A stretch of 64,000 nucleotides of DNA, from assembly GCA_003550325.1 (NCBI GenBank), contig QKWP01000790.1, forward strand, positions 149,153 through 213,152. The letters are read 5' to 3'. Made by a program: the position numbers and the translations under genes. The stretch is from Gigaspora rosea (taxonomy: Eukaryota > Glomeromycota > Glomeromycetes > Diversisporales > Gigasporaceae). The notes below the pieces were generated by a model that was not told the DNA's origin, did no database searches, and saw only the letters and a list, made by a program, of their open reading frames with translations. Positions 1 to 11,100 of the stretch are shown here, one piece after another. Positions within the stretch are counted from its first letter, which is position 1; the number at the start of each line of letters is the position of its first letter.

Positions 1-60
1 TAATAACAAAAAATGCATTTTATTTAATACGTTTTCATAAAAAACAATATTTTTTTAATA

Positions 61-335
61 TTAAATCTGAATCTTGACCTGTTTGACCCAATTTCTGCCT
101 CGTGACCTGTCAGGTCAGTGACCTGTACGAGTAACCTGACCTGAGTAATAACTTTAGAAATAAAAAAAATTGTATTCTATTTAAAACAATACTTTTATAT
201 CGATATTGATTTGCAATTTAATAAAATTACCTATTCTAAATCTTGACCCATTTGACCCAGGTCAGCCAATTTCTGACCTGTGACCTGTCGGTTGGGTAAC
301 CCATACAGGTTACCTGACCCAGGTAATAACTCTAA
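61..335. repeat. Two copies of a GACCC/ACCTG-rich repeat
   Basis: The blocks at about 61-150 and 236-335 are diverged direct copies. Each contains a run of CTTGACC, TTTGACCC, CAATTTCTG, GTGACCTGTC and TACCTGACC in the same order, about 175 bases apart. The same core (CAATTTCTGACC next to GGCCCGGG or GACCCGGG) flanks LINE copy 1 at 5397-5424 and 13419-13456, so the LINE landed in a third member of this family. No coding capacity is seen. The class of repeat is unknown. Confidence 0.7.
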
Positions 336-338
336 CTC

Positions 339-432
339 TAGTTGGAGTTATCATTAGAGCTATCGTTGGAGCTATCATTAAAACTGCTATTGGAACCATC
401 ATTAGAGCTACTATTGGAGCTATTATTGAAAT
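339..432. repeat. GGAGCTATCATTA minisatellite
   Basis: A degenerate 15-base unit (variants of TTGGAGCTATCATTA) is repeated about six times. It resembles the GCTCCAAC-type minisatellites at 1215-1385 and 62890-63030, which read as the reverse complement of a similar unit. It is low-complexity and not coding. Confidence 0.7.
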
Positions 433-1214
433 CTTGAAATAGAGATTACAAAGTTAAGCAGTTCATTTAGTAGGCTGTTTTTATTTTACTTAACCTTTCA
501 TATTTTGGTCTCTGGAGTTTTTTTTAAGTTTACTAATTTGTTGTTTTTCTTTAGTGTATTTTTTTATCATCACTTTTCAGTGCTTTTTGTAAGTTCATAG
601 TTCTTCTAACAAATATCTATTGTTCTTCTGTGAATTCTTTTGATAGGTTTATTGTATTTTTTTGTTATTTTTTAGCAGGTTTTTTTTACAAGTTCATTAT
701 TTTTTTAATAGATTCTTTTAAAGTTTTTTGTTGTATCTCTAGTATGTCGAAATAGATTTATTTTGGAGATATATATTATAAACAAATTTGTCTGTCTTGT
801 TATAGTTATAAAGTTAAGGTACTGACAAAATTCTTGGTGATTATAATTCTATTAGTTAGGATAAGAAGCAATGATTTTTATTAAAAAATGATAATTCATA
901 TGTTTGGATAGAGGATTGTAAAATAACATATACCTATCGATTTGTACAGTAATATTTTTTTTAATAATAAAAATTTTTAGTTCTGTCTTGCATAATATAG
1001 TTTTTTTTTTTAATCTACTATATAATTAATATGCCCATATTTATGTTTAAAGCCAATCAAAGTTAATTTTTTGGTTTGTATAATATATAGTGCATGTAGT
1101 CTAGAACCAATATCACATAACCAAAACCATGAAGAATCAAACTTAAAAAAAAACCTCTAAACACCAAAAAAATAAAAAACAGCTTACTGAGCTATTCTAA
1201 TTGCACAACTATGC
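433..1214. other. AT-rich stretch, nothing recognised
   Basis: T-rich and A-rich sequence with no open frame resembling a protein, no RNA gene and no paired inverted termini found by eye. Confidence 0.5.
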
Positions 1215-1385
1215 AACTTCTAAGGCTTCAACAACTGCTTTAGCGATGACTCCAACGACGGCTCCAAGGCTTTAATGCCGGCTCCAAGAGTGCTCCAAGG
1301 CTTCAATGGCAGCTCCAACAATGACTCCATAACTTCACGACAGTTCCAACAAATGACTCTAACAATAGCTTTAGCGACAACTCCT
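1215..1385. repeat. GGCTCCAACAATGACT minisatellite
   Basis: Degenerate units of about 15-20 bases built on GCTCCAA and AACGAC/AATGAC repeat across the block. The minus-strand open frame here is only the translation of this repeat. Confidence 0.65.
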
Positions 1386-1619
1386 AAAGAAAAAAAAAAC
1401 AAAACTTGTTATTAATTAAAAAATCAAAATAAAAAAAAACATGTGCTAAAAAAAAACAATAATTATCAAAAGGATAATCTTTGTTTATATATGATTGCTA
1501 ATCTTAAAAATGATTGGCTAATTATAGGGTCGCCATTTATAATTTTCTTTAAAAAAATAAGTAAAAAAAAACAAACAAAAAACAAACCTAAAAAAAATAA
1601 TGAAAAAAACAAAAATGAA

Positions 1620-1690
1620 AAAAATAAATATTATATTTGCTTATATTTGCTTATATTTGCTTATATTCGATTATATTTGCTCATATTCAT
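1620..1690. repeat. TTATATTTGC decamer array
   Basis: The 10-base unit TTATATTTGC is repeated about five times in tandem, with one variant (TTATATTCGA). It lies in a lysine/asparagine-rich low-complexity frame that I do not consider a gene. Confidence 0.75.
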
Positions 1691-1851
1691 GATTTTTTGC
1701 AAAGTGCCAGAGACATTAGAATTGGTGTTCTTGTAAAATGCCAGAAAGTCAAGTCATTTTCTTGCAAAGTTCCAAAAGATGTTAAGGATAAATAAAATAA
1801 AATAAAATTAAAAAAATAAATAAAAAAAAGAAGAATAAATATTTATCTAGC

Positions 1852-1915
1852 AGGGTGCGAAGCAATTAAATCTAACATTGCGGGATGCGAAGCAATTAAA
1901 TCTAGCATCGCATAT
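1852..1915. repeat. Tandem pair of a 32-base GGGTGCGAAGC unit
   Basis: GCGAAGCAATTAAATCTA occurs twice, 32 bases apart, each copy preceded by GGG(A/T)(T/G)GCG and followed by (A/G)CAT(T/C)GC. A related GGGTGCGATG motif occurs at 32750-32785. The function is unknown. Confidence 0.65.
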
Positions 1916-2548
1916 TGATGTGCATAATTTATTTTTATAGTAATAAAGTGAGATATAACCGTATCGCCTTACTTAAATTATTTTAAAAATTAAATGCATT
2001 GTAAAACAAAACAATTGCAAATCATACATATAAAATTACAATTTGTATTGCGAACCAAAAAATCTCAAATTGTATCGTGACCCAAAAAACGATCTCAAAT
2101 TGCTCTATAACAGATAAAAAGTAATCATTGATTGCATTGTAATCTAAAGTCAAAAAAAAAAGAGCCATAAACATAGAAGGCTCAAAATCATTCTAAATTT
2201 ATAAGCCACATTATAAGCAACCAATATCTCATACCGAAATGCAACTGCGACAAGCTAACGAACATATACCTTCTACTTTACCTAAAAAGCTTCCCAACAT
2301 AAGCTCGTTCGACTCTAAAAATAATGATATTAGCGAGTTAGTTAATAGATATCATAAGTTTCTTAAATAACAAAAAAATTTGTTAAATTATCAATCGAAA
2401 CTTATCAACACATACTTTTAGTTACGTTTGATGCTCATGACTCTGAAAAGTTAAATACGCCTACAACACAAATAGAAAACATAGAGTATAATGAAAATAG
2501 AGACAATAGTAAGTATTTTAAACGTATAAATACAAGCTTCTTGCATAA
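1916..2548. other. AT-rich lead-in to the dead MULE element
   Basis: No gene is supported. A short frame from the ATG at 2239 (43 codons) precedes the transposase remnant but is in another frame, so it may be a decayed N-terminal part of it. The terminal inverted repeats expected of a MULE were not found on either side. Confidence 0.4.
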
Positions 2549-5124
2549 ACTAATAAGCTTACCTCAATAGATTCATATATAACCGCTTCTGAGGATATTT
2601 CTTTAAGTATTCATTTTAATACATGGGATGAGGTAGAGAACTATCTTGATGAATATGGTGCTAGAAATGGCTTTGCAATTACTAAATATCAGATGGAAAG
2701 AAATAGATTAGGCCAAATCCATAAAAGAACCTTTGTTTGTGAATTTAGCGGCAAATATAAATCTAAAAAAAAACTTGAATCAGCTTTAAATGGAACACAA
2801 AAAAACATGAAAACCAAGAAAGTAAATTGTCCATAGCATATCAACTTATCCTTTTCGGATCAAACTGCAGGAATCTCAATCACGACATATGTTAATCAAC
2901 ATAACCATGTACTTGTTCTTGAGACCCGAGAATTTGGCATAAAGTATCGATCGTTAACTAAAGAGGCACTTGACGAAATAAAAATAATGATAAAGCATTG
3001 TAATTTGTTATTTACTATACAAAAAAGTTTTCTGAAAGCTCGATTTCTGGACCTAAATTTCCAAGATCAAGATTTGGCGAATGCAATCCAAAAAGAAAAA
3101 AATACAAATAAAATCAGTAATGATGCATCAATTTTGCTAATTACATTAATGCAAAAAAAAACTAGAGGATCCACGCTAAGTTGTTGATTTCGAGCTAGAC
3201 AAAGACTATTGCTTAGTTCGTCTTCTTTGAATGTCTCAGGATCAGGTTGATCTTTGGCTAAAGTATTACGATGTCGTTGTCAATGATAACACGGCACGAA
3301 CCAACCAGTACCAAATGCCATTGGGAATTTTCGTAGTTGTTGATAACAATTACAGAACTCGTCTCACCTGTCAATTATTGATGAGCAATGAAACCATTGA
3401 TACACATGTTTGGATACTTGAGCATATTAAAAAAGCAACAGACAAAGCTCCAATTGTTATGTTTATTGATGTGGATCCTGCACTTGATGCTGCTATTCCA
3501 ATTGTTTTCCCTGTTACATATCAAGCCCATTGTATTTTTTATATTGGACAAAATTTACCCAAAAACCTAAAAGCGAAATTGGGCGACGATTGGGACAATT
3601 TTATCAAACAGTTTTATAAATGCCGTAATAGTTTATGTGAACCTCTATTTAAAGAAAGGTGGAATAAATTACTTGCCGATTTTCCAAAAGCAAAAGATTA
3701 TCTTTTATGTGTATTGGATCCAAGGTGTCATTCGTGGGCTCGGGCTTATTATCACAGGGTATTCACAGCCGGTATTGAAAGCACATTCAGAGTCAAAAGT
3801 CACAATTGGGTCATCAAGCAACAATTAAAAGCAAATAGTACTCTATGTGAGCTTGCCGATCGTCTCGATACAAGATTAAAAGAAGAAGTACAATGGGGCT
3901 TGTTTCATAATTACAAACAATCTATTACGACAAATACCATTCCTATTGCCGGACAAGATTTGTTTCCTGAAATAATAAAAGTTCTCAACGATTATCTTAC
4001 TGAACCTATTGCTAACATAATTAAAATAGAAATGCCACAGTGCTTATTTATTAGTGCAAACAGGATCGAATCTAGCATTGAAGAGCTACATAGTGAACAG
4101 GTATGGTAGAATTAGAATTCAAGCTTACCTAATAGTATGCCCTGTATTATAAAAGAAAATAATAGTATCCACCTTTATTATAAAAGAAAATAATCAGCTA
4201 GCATCTGATGGATTTATTGAAGGCCAACATGATGCTTGCCTCATTACACTCCAAGCAATTATTGACAATGTAGGAAGAGAAGATGTGTTAGAAGTATGGA
4301 GAATTACAGACATAAGAAGTAAAAAAAGATGCCATGTACATTTTGTGGTTATTTCTAACGCAATATCCTTCCTATGCTCATGTCTAATGTCAATTTTCAA
4401 AGGAATCTTATGTCGGCATTATTTCCGTGTCATGATGCACTCAAAAATCACAGCATTCCATATTAGTATGATTCCTCAAAGATGGTATAAAGACCATTAT
4501 CAAGACGGATCAATTCCAGAAGGTCCAATATTTACCTATGAGATGGGTATTTTTAATGACAAGTACATTTTACCTGTAAGAAAACCTATTACAGCTCCAA
4601 CAACTATTCCCAGGCTTAAAAAGTCTATTTATAAGAGAAACTTGTACGGACGTGTGTGGGGACTAGCACGAAAAGCTACATTACTCGCAGTCGAACAAGA
4701 AGATAATGAAATTGTCACTTATCTCCAAGGCTATATTAGTCAAAAACGCAATGGATCTACAGTTGATGAAATATTCAATAACGCCTGGGAAAGTCAAACA
4801 AATAAAAGTAGCGATCAATCTCAAACATCTCAAACAAACCAAAGTAGTGATCAATCAGAAGAATCGGACGAGTCAGAGGCTGAGCAAAATAAGGATATTA
4901 TTGAAACAAACTTTAAAAATGTAAGGAATCCGAATAAAGTTTCCACTCGAGGGCGACCATCCAAACGACGATATATTAGTAGTGTCAAAAAAGAGCAAGG
5001 CTACCGGGAGGATCTAGCAGTAGAGGGTCTTATAAATGTGGTGTTTGCAACCAAGTGGAACACAATGCAGCTTTTCATAAAAATAGAAAGAGGTAAAAAA
5101 ATGATTAGTAGTAATAGTGTGTGA
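2549..5124 (+). pseudogene. Broken Mutator-like (MULE) transposase with FAR1-type N-terminus and SWIM finger
   Basis: Four pieces line up in the order expected of a MULE transposase. Positions 2549-3187 encode a FAR1-like N-terminal domain (TWDEVENYLDEYGARNGFA), interrupted by TAG at 2834-2836 where CPW is expected. Positions 3231-4109 encode the DDE-type MULE core, with NDNTARTNQYQMPL, FVVVDNNYRTRL, a DVDPALDAAIP block and a CIFYI block. The join between them needs a frame change and has TGA at 3228 where a Trp before Met is expected. After a short tandem duplication, the frame resumes at about 4190 with a SWIM finger (C-x-C in FLCSC, C-x-H in CRH, near 4375-4415). It continues to an acidic Ser/Gln linker and an RGRP AT-hook-like motif near 4950. 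A terminal C-x2-C-x4-H knuckle (CGVCNQVEH) is readable only after another frameshift near 5030. It cannot make a full protein. Confidence 0.88.
4123..4191. repeat. About 31-base tandem duplication at the MULE break
   Basis: TAGTAT(G/C)CC is followed by TATTATAAAAGAAAATAA twice in tandem. The duplication sits exactly where the transposase frame is lost between the DDE core and the SWIM finger, so it is one of the disabling lesions. Confidence 0.75.
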
Positions 5125-5408
5125 TCCCGTTAAGTTCTAAATGTAATAAAGTATCATTGAAGATCTTTTCGATGAAATTTTGAATTTATAGCATCAAGTT
5201 ATGTGATATTCGATTTTATCTAACACTGTAATACTGAGGAATAGGTGCTATTCGGTATTTAGGGTAGTGATCTAAGTCAAATATTTATAAAGTTGACTTA
5301 AGTTGGTTAGTCGACTTAACCAAACCATAATAAAAGCCAAAGTTGAAAAAAATAGTGTGAAAATAGTGCAAAACGGCTTTTTTATATTTTTTTATTGGCC
5401 CGGGTTAT
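5125..5408. other. Spacer between MULE remnant and LINE copy 1
   Basis: No gene is seen. A short near-palindrome (AAGTTGGTTAGTCGACTTAACC, written here only as its centre TTAGTCGACTTAA) lies near 5300-5325. The last 12 bases, with GGCCCGGGTT, belong to the GACCC-type repeat into which LINE copy 1 inserted. Confidence 0.4.
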
Positions 5409-5424
5409 ATCAATTTCTGACCCA
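5409..5424. repeat. Target-site duplication of LINE copy 1, left
   Basis: The 16-mer atcaatttctgaccca is repeated exactly at 13419-13434, directly after the poly(A) tail. This fixes both ends of the element. Confidence 0.93.
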
Positions 5425-5910
5425 AAAAAGTAAAAACTCTCTTCTGTACATTATCAAAAATCGGAAATAAACAAACAGTAGAGATAAACAACAAAACTTG
5501 TATTACAAGCCTAACTGTTACAGCGATATTTGGGCCTTGCCCACTTTACACAACATAAACTCTAACTATATTGAGGAAAAGGAATTACTCCGCAGCCTTC
5601 GCAATACCAACTTCCTTCAAAAACCTGTTGCCGACTATGTTGGCAACAACACCATTACATGAACCTGTTAACGACGACACAAGAAAAAACCGGATACCAA
5701 TGGAAACCAATATAGAAGACGACCAATACTCTAACGAACAACCTAACAAAAGAAATTGTAACTGTCGTACCGCCCGCTCGATAGAAACTTCCAATAACCT
5801 ATATGCGCCTTTACTCTCAGACCCATCACTCGAAAAAATCCACTCAGAAAGTGGCGATCCCAGTTTACTCCCGTCAACTCCAGAAATGACGTCACAGGAC
5901 GATCACTTAT

Positions 5911-6113
5911 CAAAACAACCCACTTTAGTCAAACCCCCAACCCAGAACCCGATCCCTTCACCCCAATTTGTACTCCAACAAATATTCTCACGCAGAATGA
6001 TTCTGGCACCTCAAAACAACCCACTTTAGTCAATCCTCGACCCAGGACCCGATTCCACCATCCCAAATTGTATCCCAACAAAATACTCCTACGCAGAATG
6101 AATCCGGCACCTC
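5911..6113 (+). repeat. 101-bp tandem duplication inside LINE ORF1
   Basis: The segment starting CAAAACAACCCACTTTAGTC at 5911 recurs at 6012 and is followed by the same series of motifs (ACCCGAT, CAACAAA, CGCAGAATGA, GGCACC). The two units have diverged by substitutions. Because 101 is not a multiple of three, the second unit is read in another frame. Copy 2 shows no matching duplication, so this is specific to copy 1. Confidence 0.8.
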
Positions 6114-6453
6114 CAATACTATGGAAATCAACTCAGATCAGGACCCCGACCTTGGAAAGGAACCTCATCAACCGGAACTATTACAGAATCTGAAGATATC
6201 CCAAAAACCTATAGTCAAGCACTCACAGAACCGGGCACCTCTACCACCACCCGACGCACCCAATATCCCGACCTCGTTAGAACCATCAAAACTTGGACCA
6301 AATCGATCTGGCTTACTTTATCCGATATGAAGACAGACCTCTTCGATCAAAACCTTTGGACCAAAGACAAGATTATCGAGGCCTTTGCAACGCTCCCACT
6401 TCTTGAACAACTTATTAAACATAAACTGCAAACCAAACCAACCCTAGAAACCA

Positions 6454-6753
6454 GGAGCAGGTCAAAATCCTGACAAACAGAATCCTGACAGGTCATAATC
6501 CCAACAAAAAAATCCCGACAATAAAAATCCTGACAATCCCGACAACAAAAAAATCATTAAATTTATTTAAGTTAGGTTAGGGTTAGGTGAGTGCCTAGGA
6601 TAGGGTTAGGGTGAGCGCCTGGGCTAGGGTTGATTTTATAGTAAAGTTGCTCAAGGAAAGCTTTTTTTGATTGTCGGGATTTTTGATTGTCGGGATTTTT
6701 CTGTCGGGATTATGACCTGTCGGGATTTTGTTTGTCAGGGTTTTGACCCAAAC
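6454..6753. mobile_element. 300-bp inverted-repeat MITE (MULE-like?) inserted in LINE ORF1
   Basis: Long imperfect inverted ends (about 80 bp each) are built on GGTCAAAA(T/C)CCTGACAAAC and repeated AATCC(C/T)GACA units. The block is bracketed by a 12-bp direct repeat ccctagaaacca at 6442-6453 and 6754-6765. The long repeat-structured termini and a direct repeat of more than 8 bp suggest a MULE-type element, but no transposase is present to prove it. Removing the block and one copy of the 12-mer joins TKPTLE to TIPPAIEANIL of ORF1, which aligns with copy 2. The middle carries TTAGGG-like motifs (6575-6640). Confidence 0.82.
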
Positions 6754-8183
6754 CCCTAGAAACCATCCCTCCTGCCATAGAAGCCAATATTCTACAAAGA
6801 CCGGGCCTTTTTCCGGACCTTTACCAGGCGACATGACACCTGTCCCCTACATCAACGGCAATTCATCACCCTGCTGAATAATGCTACAGAAAAATTCAGA
6901 AAACAAAATGAAGCTTACGTCATTAACAAAATCAACCGAGACCAAATCTTTGACCTACTCAGAAAGAAACTGGCAATTGACTTCTGGACAAACGAGGAAT
7001 TCACCAACTTAGACCCATATGAAATTGCCCGTTACACACTATATCTAGCGGGCTTCGCAAAGATCAAAATCTGCCTAGAATTCGAAGCCTTACGAAAATT
7101 AATAGCCAATATTAAAACGAATTTACTACAAAAATTGCCAGACACACCTGACGGGATAGACAAACAACTCAAAGATGCTCTACCTTTCTCACTCCCACTT
7201 GAAGACCGTAGACAAATTCGAGCTGTCACTATTACCTTACACCAAGCCTTCACCTTCGATCTCCTTCCTGAAACATACATCGCTGATAACAGGACTTCCT
7301 TACTGGCACACCCAGCTGACCTGAATGAAGCAACCAAAAACATCTTCCCAATTACTACACAAGATGAACTAAAGAAGTTAGGACAACACAAATGGAGTCT
7401 TCAGGAGTACTACATTTTTAGTCATATACCCTCTACATACTTTGCCCTACCGCCGAGAAAACCTCCCTTACCACTAACCCCCAAGACCTTACCCCTCAAT
7501 TACAAAGGCTATTTCCTTTCTACCCTACCAGTAGTGACCACTTTCGAGAAAATGTTAAACACCTAAGGGCGGTATACACTTTCATACCCTACTAATGACT
7601 ACTTAATTAGCAAAAAAAGACTACCGGCGAACCCTGAACAACTTGGCCTAAAGGAATTTTCCTATCCTATCAATAACATGGAAATACTACTAAACATCTT
7701 CCAAATACTTCCTAAATTCTATGCGAGACCAGACCCTTTCCCAAAAGCATACGTCTCTTTTAACTACTCTGAAAAACCGGATCTCCCACTTGACCCAACC
7801 CAAGTGACAAAAGTAAACTTGACGCTACCTATTAAAATGCCGAAAGAGCTAACAATCGCTGCATGAGCCTTGAAACAACACTACTTCTTCCAATCGATCC
7901 CCAGTGAATGGATCGAAATACCTCCCCCAGAGGTCTCCTCAGATGACCTTCCCAAACTACCATTCAACAATGACCAAATTAACAAACACATAAAAGAAAG
8001 GGTCCCTTCCCCTTCCCTAACTTTTCCTATTACTAAGCAATCCGATGTCCCAAAGGCAATTGAACTCCTGAGAGAGTTCTTTACTTTTGATTTCCTCCCT
8101 GATCTACTATTCAACGTCCCCACTTTAACTCCTCCAAGTTGGAACCTTTTTGGAAAGCACACCCACCGACAGAAGACATCGAC

Positions 8184-11100
8184 ATGACTCTATCAGAGTC
8201 AAACGAGAACAACTCTACCCTTATCAATGAGTGATCAACTAACACTACAACCTCAGAACACTCTTACCCATTTACAAATACCAACACCAATCCAAAACGA
8301 CTTACATAACTTCAAAGAAAAAATAAACATAGCCACCCATAACATTAGAGGAATTAATAATCTTACTAAACTTAATATCTGGATAGACTTCTGCTTACAA
8401 GAAAAACTACATATCGTTAGTCTTACGGAAACCAAATTAAAAGACAACCCCAATGCTACTACCAACCCACACTACAAAATCTTCACCTCCAACTACTATC
8501 CCACTTCAACACAAAGTAGAGAAACCAGTTTGGGCACGGCAATACTCGTCCATAATACTATACAACCTTATATACACGACATAAATACCTCCCGGGTATA
8601 GCCATATACATCGACTTCTTTTTCCTTAGCAATAAAACTTGGGTCATATCAATATATCTCCAATAACAACGAACTGTCCACTCGTACACAAAAACAAATA
8701 TCGCTTTGGACAGTGGAAGCTAAAAAGAGAAATTGGCATATCCTCCTTCTGGGAGACTTCAACACCAACCCTGACACTCACAAAAAGAATAAACTACCGC
8801 TCTTTTCCGATCTGTTTTCAAATAACCTTACTAGTCTGTTAAACTTTCACAAAATTTTAGAACCAATCTGGCAAGGTCAAGGCCTCAACTCCCAAATCGA
8901 CGATATCTGGACCTCATCCCGAATCCTTTTAGATTTCGACCCTCCACAATTGACTGACCCAACAGGCATATCCGATAGCGACCATAAAATATTGACCACG
9001 ACCTGGTACACAAACTTCACCCCAACAGTACCTCGAAACAAAAAGAAGAAACAGAAAACCTTCTGCTATAAAAAGGCAACGAGCGAAGACTGGGAGAACT
9101 TCTATAACAAGACATCTACTCTACTAAGAAATGCCAATTTCACACCCAACATAACCAATCCCGATCAATTAAACAAAAGCTGGAATTTGTGGTCAAATGC
9201 AATTCAGCAAGCGGCAAATCGTCACATCCCCAAGACCGTTATTACTACAAAAACCTTCCACTCTCTCTCCCTAAAGGCTACAAAACTATTAAAACACATA
9301 AACAATGCATTCATTCCATTGCAACCTTTGCCAAACCTAATCTCTCCCCAGATGCACTACACTCACTTTCGACCATTAACAAACATCTGACTAAGGCCTT
9401 ACAATTGGCACAACTTCCTCCTTTCTCTCTAACTTCCTTAGCTTTATCCGCCTCACCCCTCAACTCCCAAGACACCTACTACGCAGCAACTCTAAAACAC
9501 ATTAAAGAAATTAAATCGATTATATGGAAAAGTAGAAATGCCGAAGTATACCTACAACAATCAGAAAAAATCAAATTCTACACCAACCGTTGCTATAATG
9601 ATTTTAAAGATAATACTAGTAGAATAATAAACAGTATTCTAAAAAAAGAGAAAGATCATATTAGTTTTGACAAAATCGTTACTCCGGACTCAGTAATTAC
9701 AAACCCATCAGAAATAAAAGACGCTACACGAACACATTTCAAGAACTGGATGAAACATAACCCGATGAACGAAGAATACTGGGAAGAATGGAAACCCCAT
9801 TACGCACCGAAAAAAGAAATCCGCCCGATGATATATGAAAACCTATTACTACCGCTCACAATAGAGGAACTCAATGACGTCATCACAAAAGCGCCAGAAC
9901 ATAAAGCCACTGGACCAAATGGCATATCAAATGAATTGCTCAAGCATCTCTCACCTTCCGCTTTAGAACAACTACTAAAAATCTTCAACGCATGTATACG
10001 GTTAGAGGAAGTCCCACAAGCTTGGCTAATGTCTAACATTTGGGCCATACCAAAGAAAGCACACTACAATTTTGATCTTAAAACCACTCGACCTATAACC
10101 CTAATCGATCACTCAAGAAAGATATTCACAAAACTCCTCACCAACAAACTTTCCGACACACTTTCGCGATACCAGGTTCTCTCGCCACTGAACTATGCAG
10201 CTCTACCCTTCCAGTGTACCATCCAACCAATCACTCAACTCTCTTCAATTATCGAAATTGCCACTACTCAAAAACAAGAACTTTGGCTCTTATTACAGGA
10301 CATGTCAAAAGCCTTTGACTCAATCCATATTCCTACCCTTAGGAAAGCCATGGAAAGGATCAAACTACCCACACCCTTTATAAATTTATTAACCTTTACA
10401 CTTTCTAACCGCTCCAACCAAGTACTAACTAGCCTTGGTCATACTAACCCCTACGCCGTAGAGGACGGAATAGACCAAGGGGAAACGATCTCTCCAATCC
10501 TCTGGATCATTTACTATGACCCACTCATAACCCGTATCTCTACCGAACATACCGGATTCAAACGAACCCTCACCACAACTACCCAATCTAAAGAAATATA
10601 CACATCCATAATGGCCTACATGGACGACTCCATCTGGATCGCCCCAGACAAAACAGCTCTAGAAAATATCCTCACCACTGCTAACTCCTTTTACAAGCTA
10701 ACAAACATAACCGTCAACCCCTCGAAATCGATCCTAACGACGAATTCCAAATCAAACGATAAAACAATAATATTTGACAACCAACCTATCTCAGCAATCC
10801 CTAACTCAAAACCGTTCAAATATCTCGGCGCATGGTTTTCACTCAATCCCAACCCCTCTTCATCTCAAAAAATCATCATGGCAGAATTCAAACAATGTAT
10901 CGAAATGATGAAAAGAGCAATCATCACAGAAAAACAAGCTATCTACCTAATCAACAACGTACTGACCCCAAGACTCGAATATAGATTATACAGTTCCTTT
11001 CTTACCCCTAACCAACTATAGCACTAACCTGGTCAAATCCAAAGCAAAGCTATCAAGAGGAGTACCCAACTCCTTCCTCTTCCACCCGAACATCTACGGC

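Larger units (their letters stand above)
5637..8187 (+). pseudogene. LINE copy 1 ORF1, broken, with internal FPI-type repeats
   Basis: ORF1 follows in pieces through all three frames. I chose the ATG at 5637 because the matching Met of copy 2 is at the equivalent place and nothing upstream starts with ATG. The N-terminal third (Pro/Thr/Ser-rich) carries a 101-bp tandem duplication and is cut by a MITE. From about 6860 the product is a string of diverged repeats: PFSLPLEDRR...FDLLPETY, FPITTQDEL...YYIFSHIPSTYF, FPFYPTSSDH...YTFIPY, YPINNMEI...KFYARPDPF, LPIKMPKEL...HYFFQSIPSEW and FPITKQSDV...FFTFDFLPDLL. Frameshifts lie near 7500 and 7600. TGA at 7864 is probably a former CGA. The reading frame ends in TGA at 8185-8187, which overlaps the ORF2 ATG. 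ORF1 proteins of LINEs are usually RNA-binding; no CCHC or RRM is visible here, so the role is inferred only from position. Confidence 0.8.

Noticed and set aside
1443-1736. 97-codon plus-strand frame
   Set aside because: Lys/Asn-rich translation of A-rich DNA and of the TTATATTTGC decamer array; no conserved motif.
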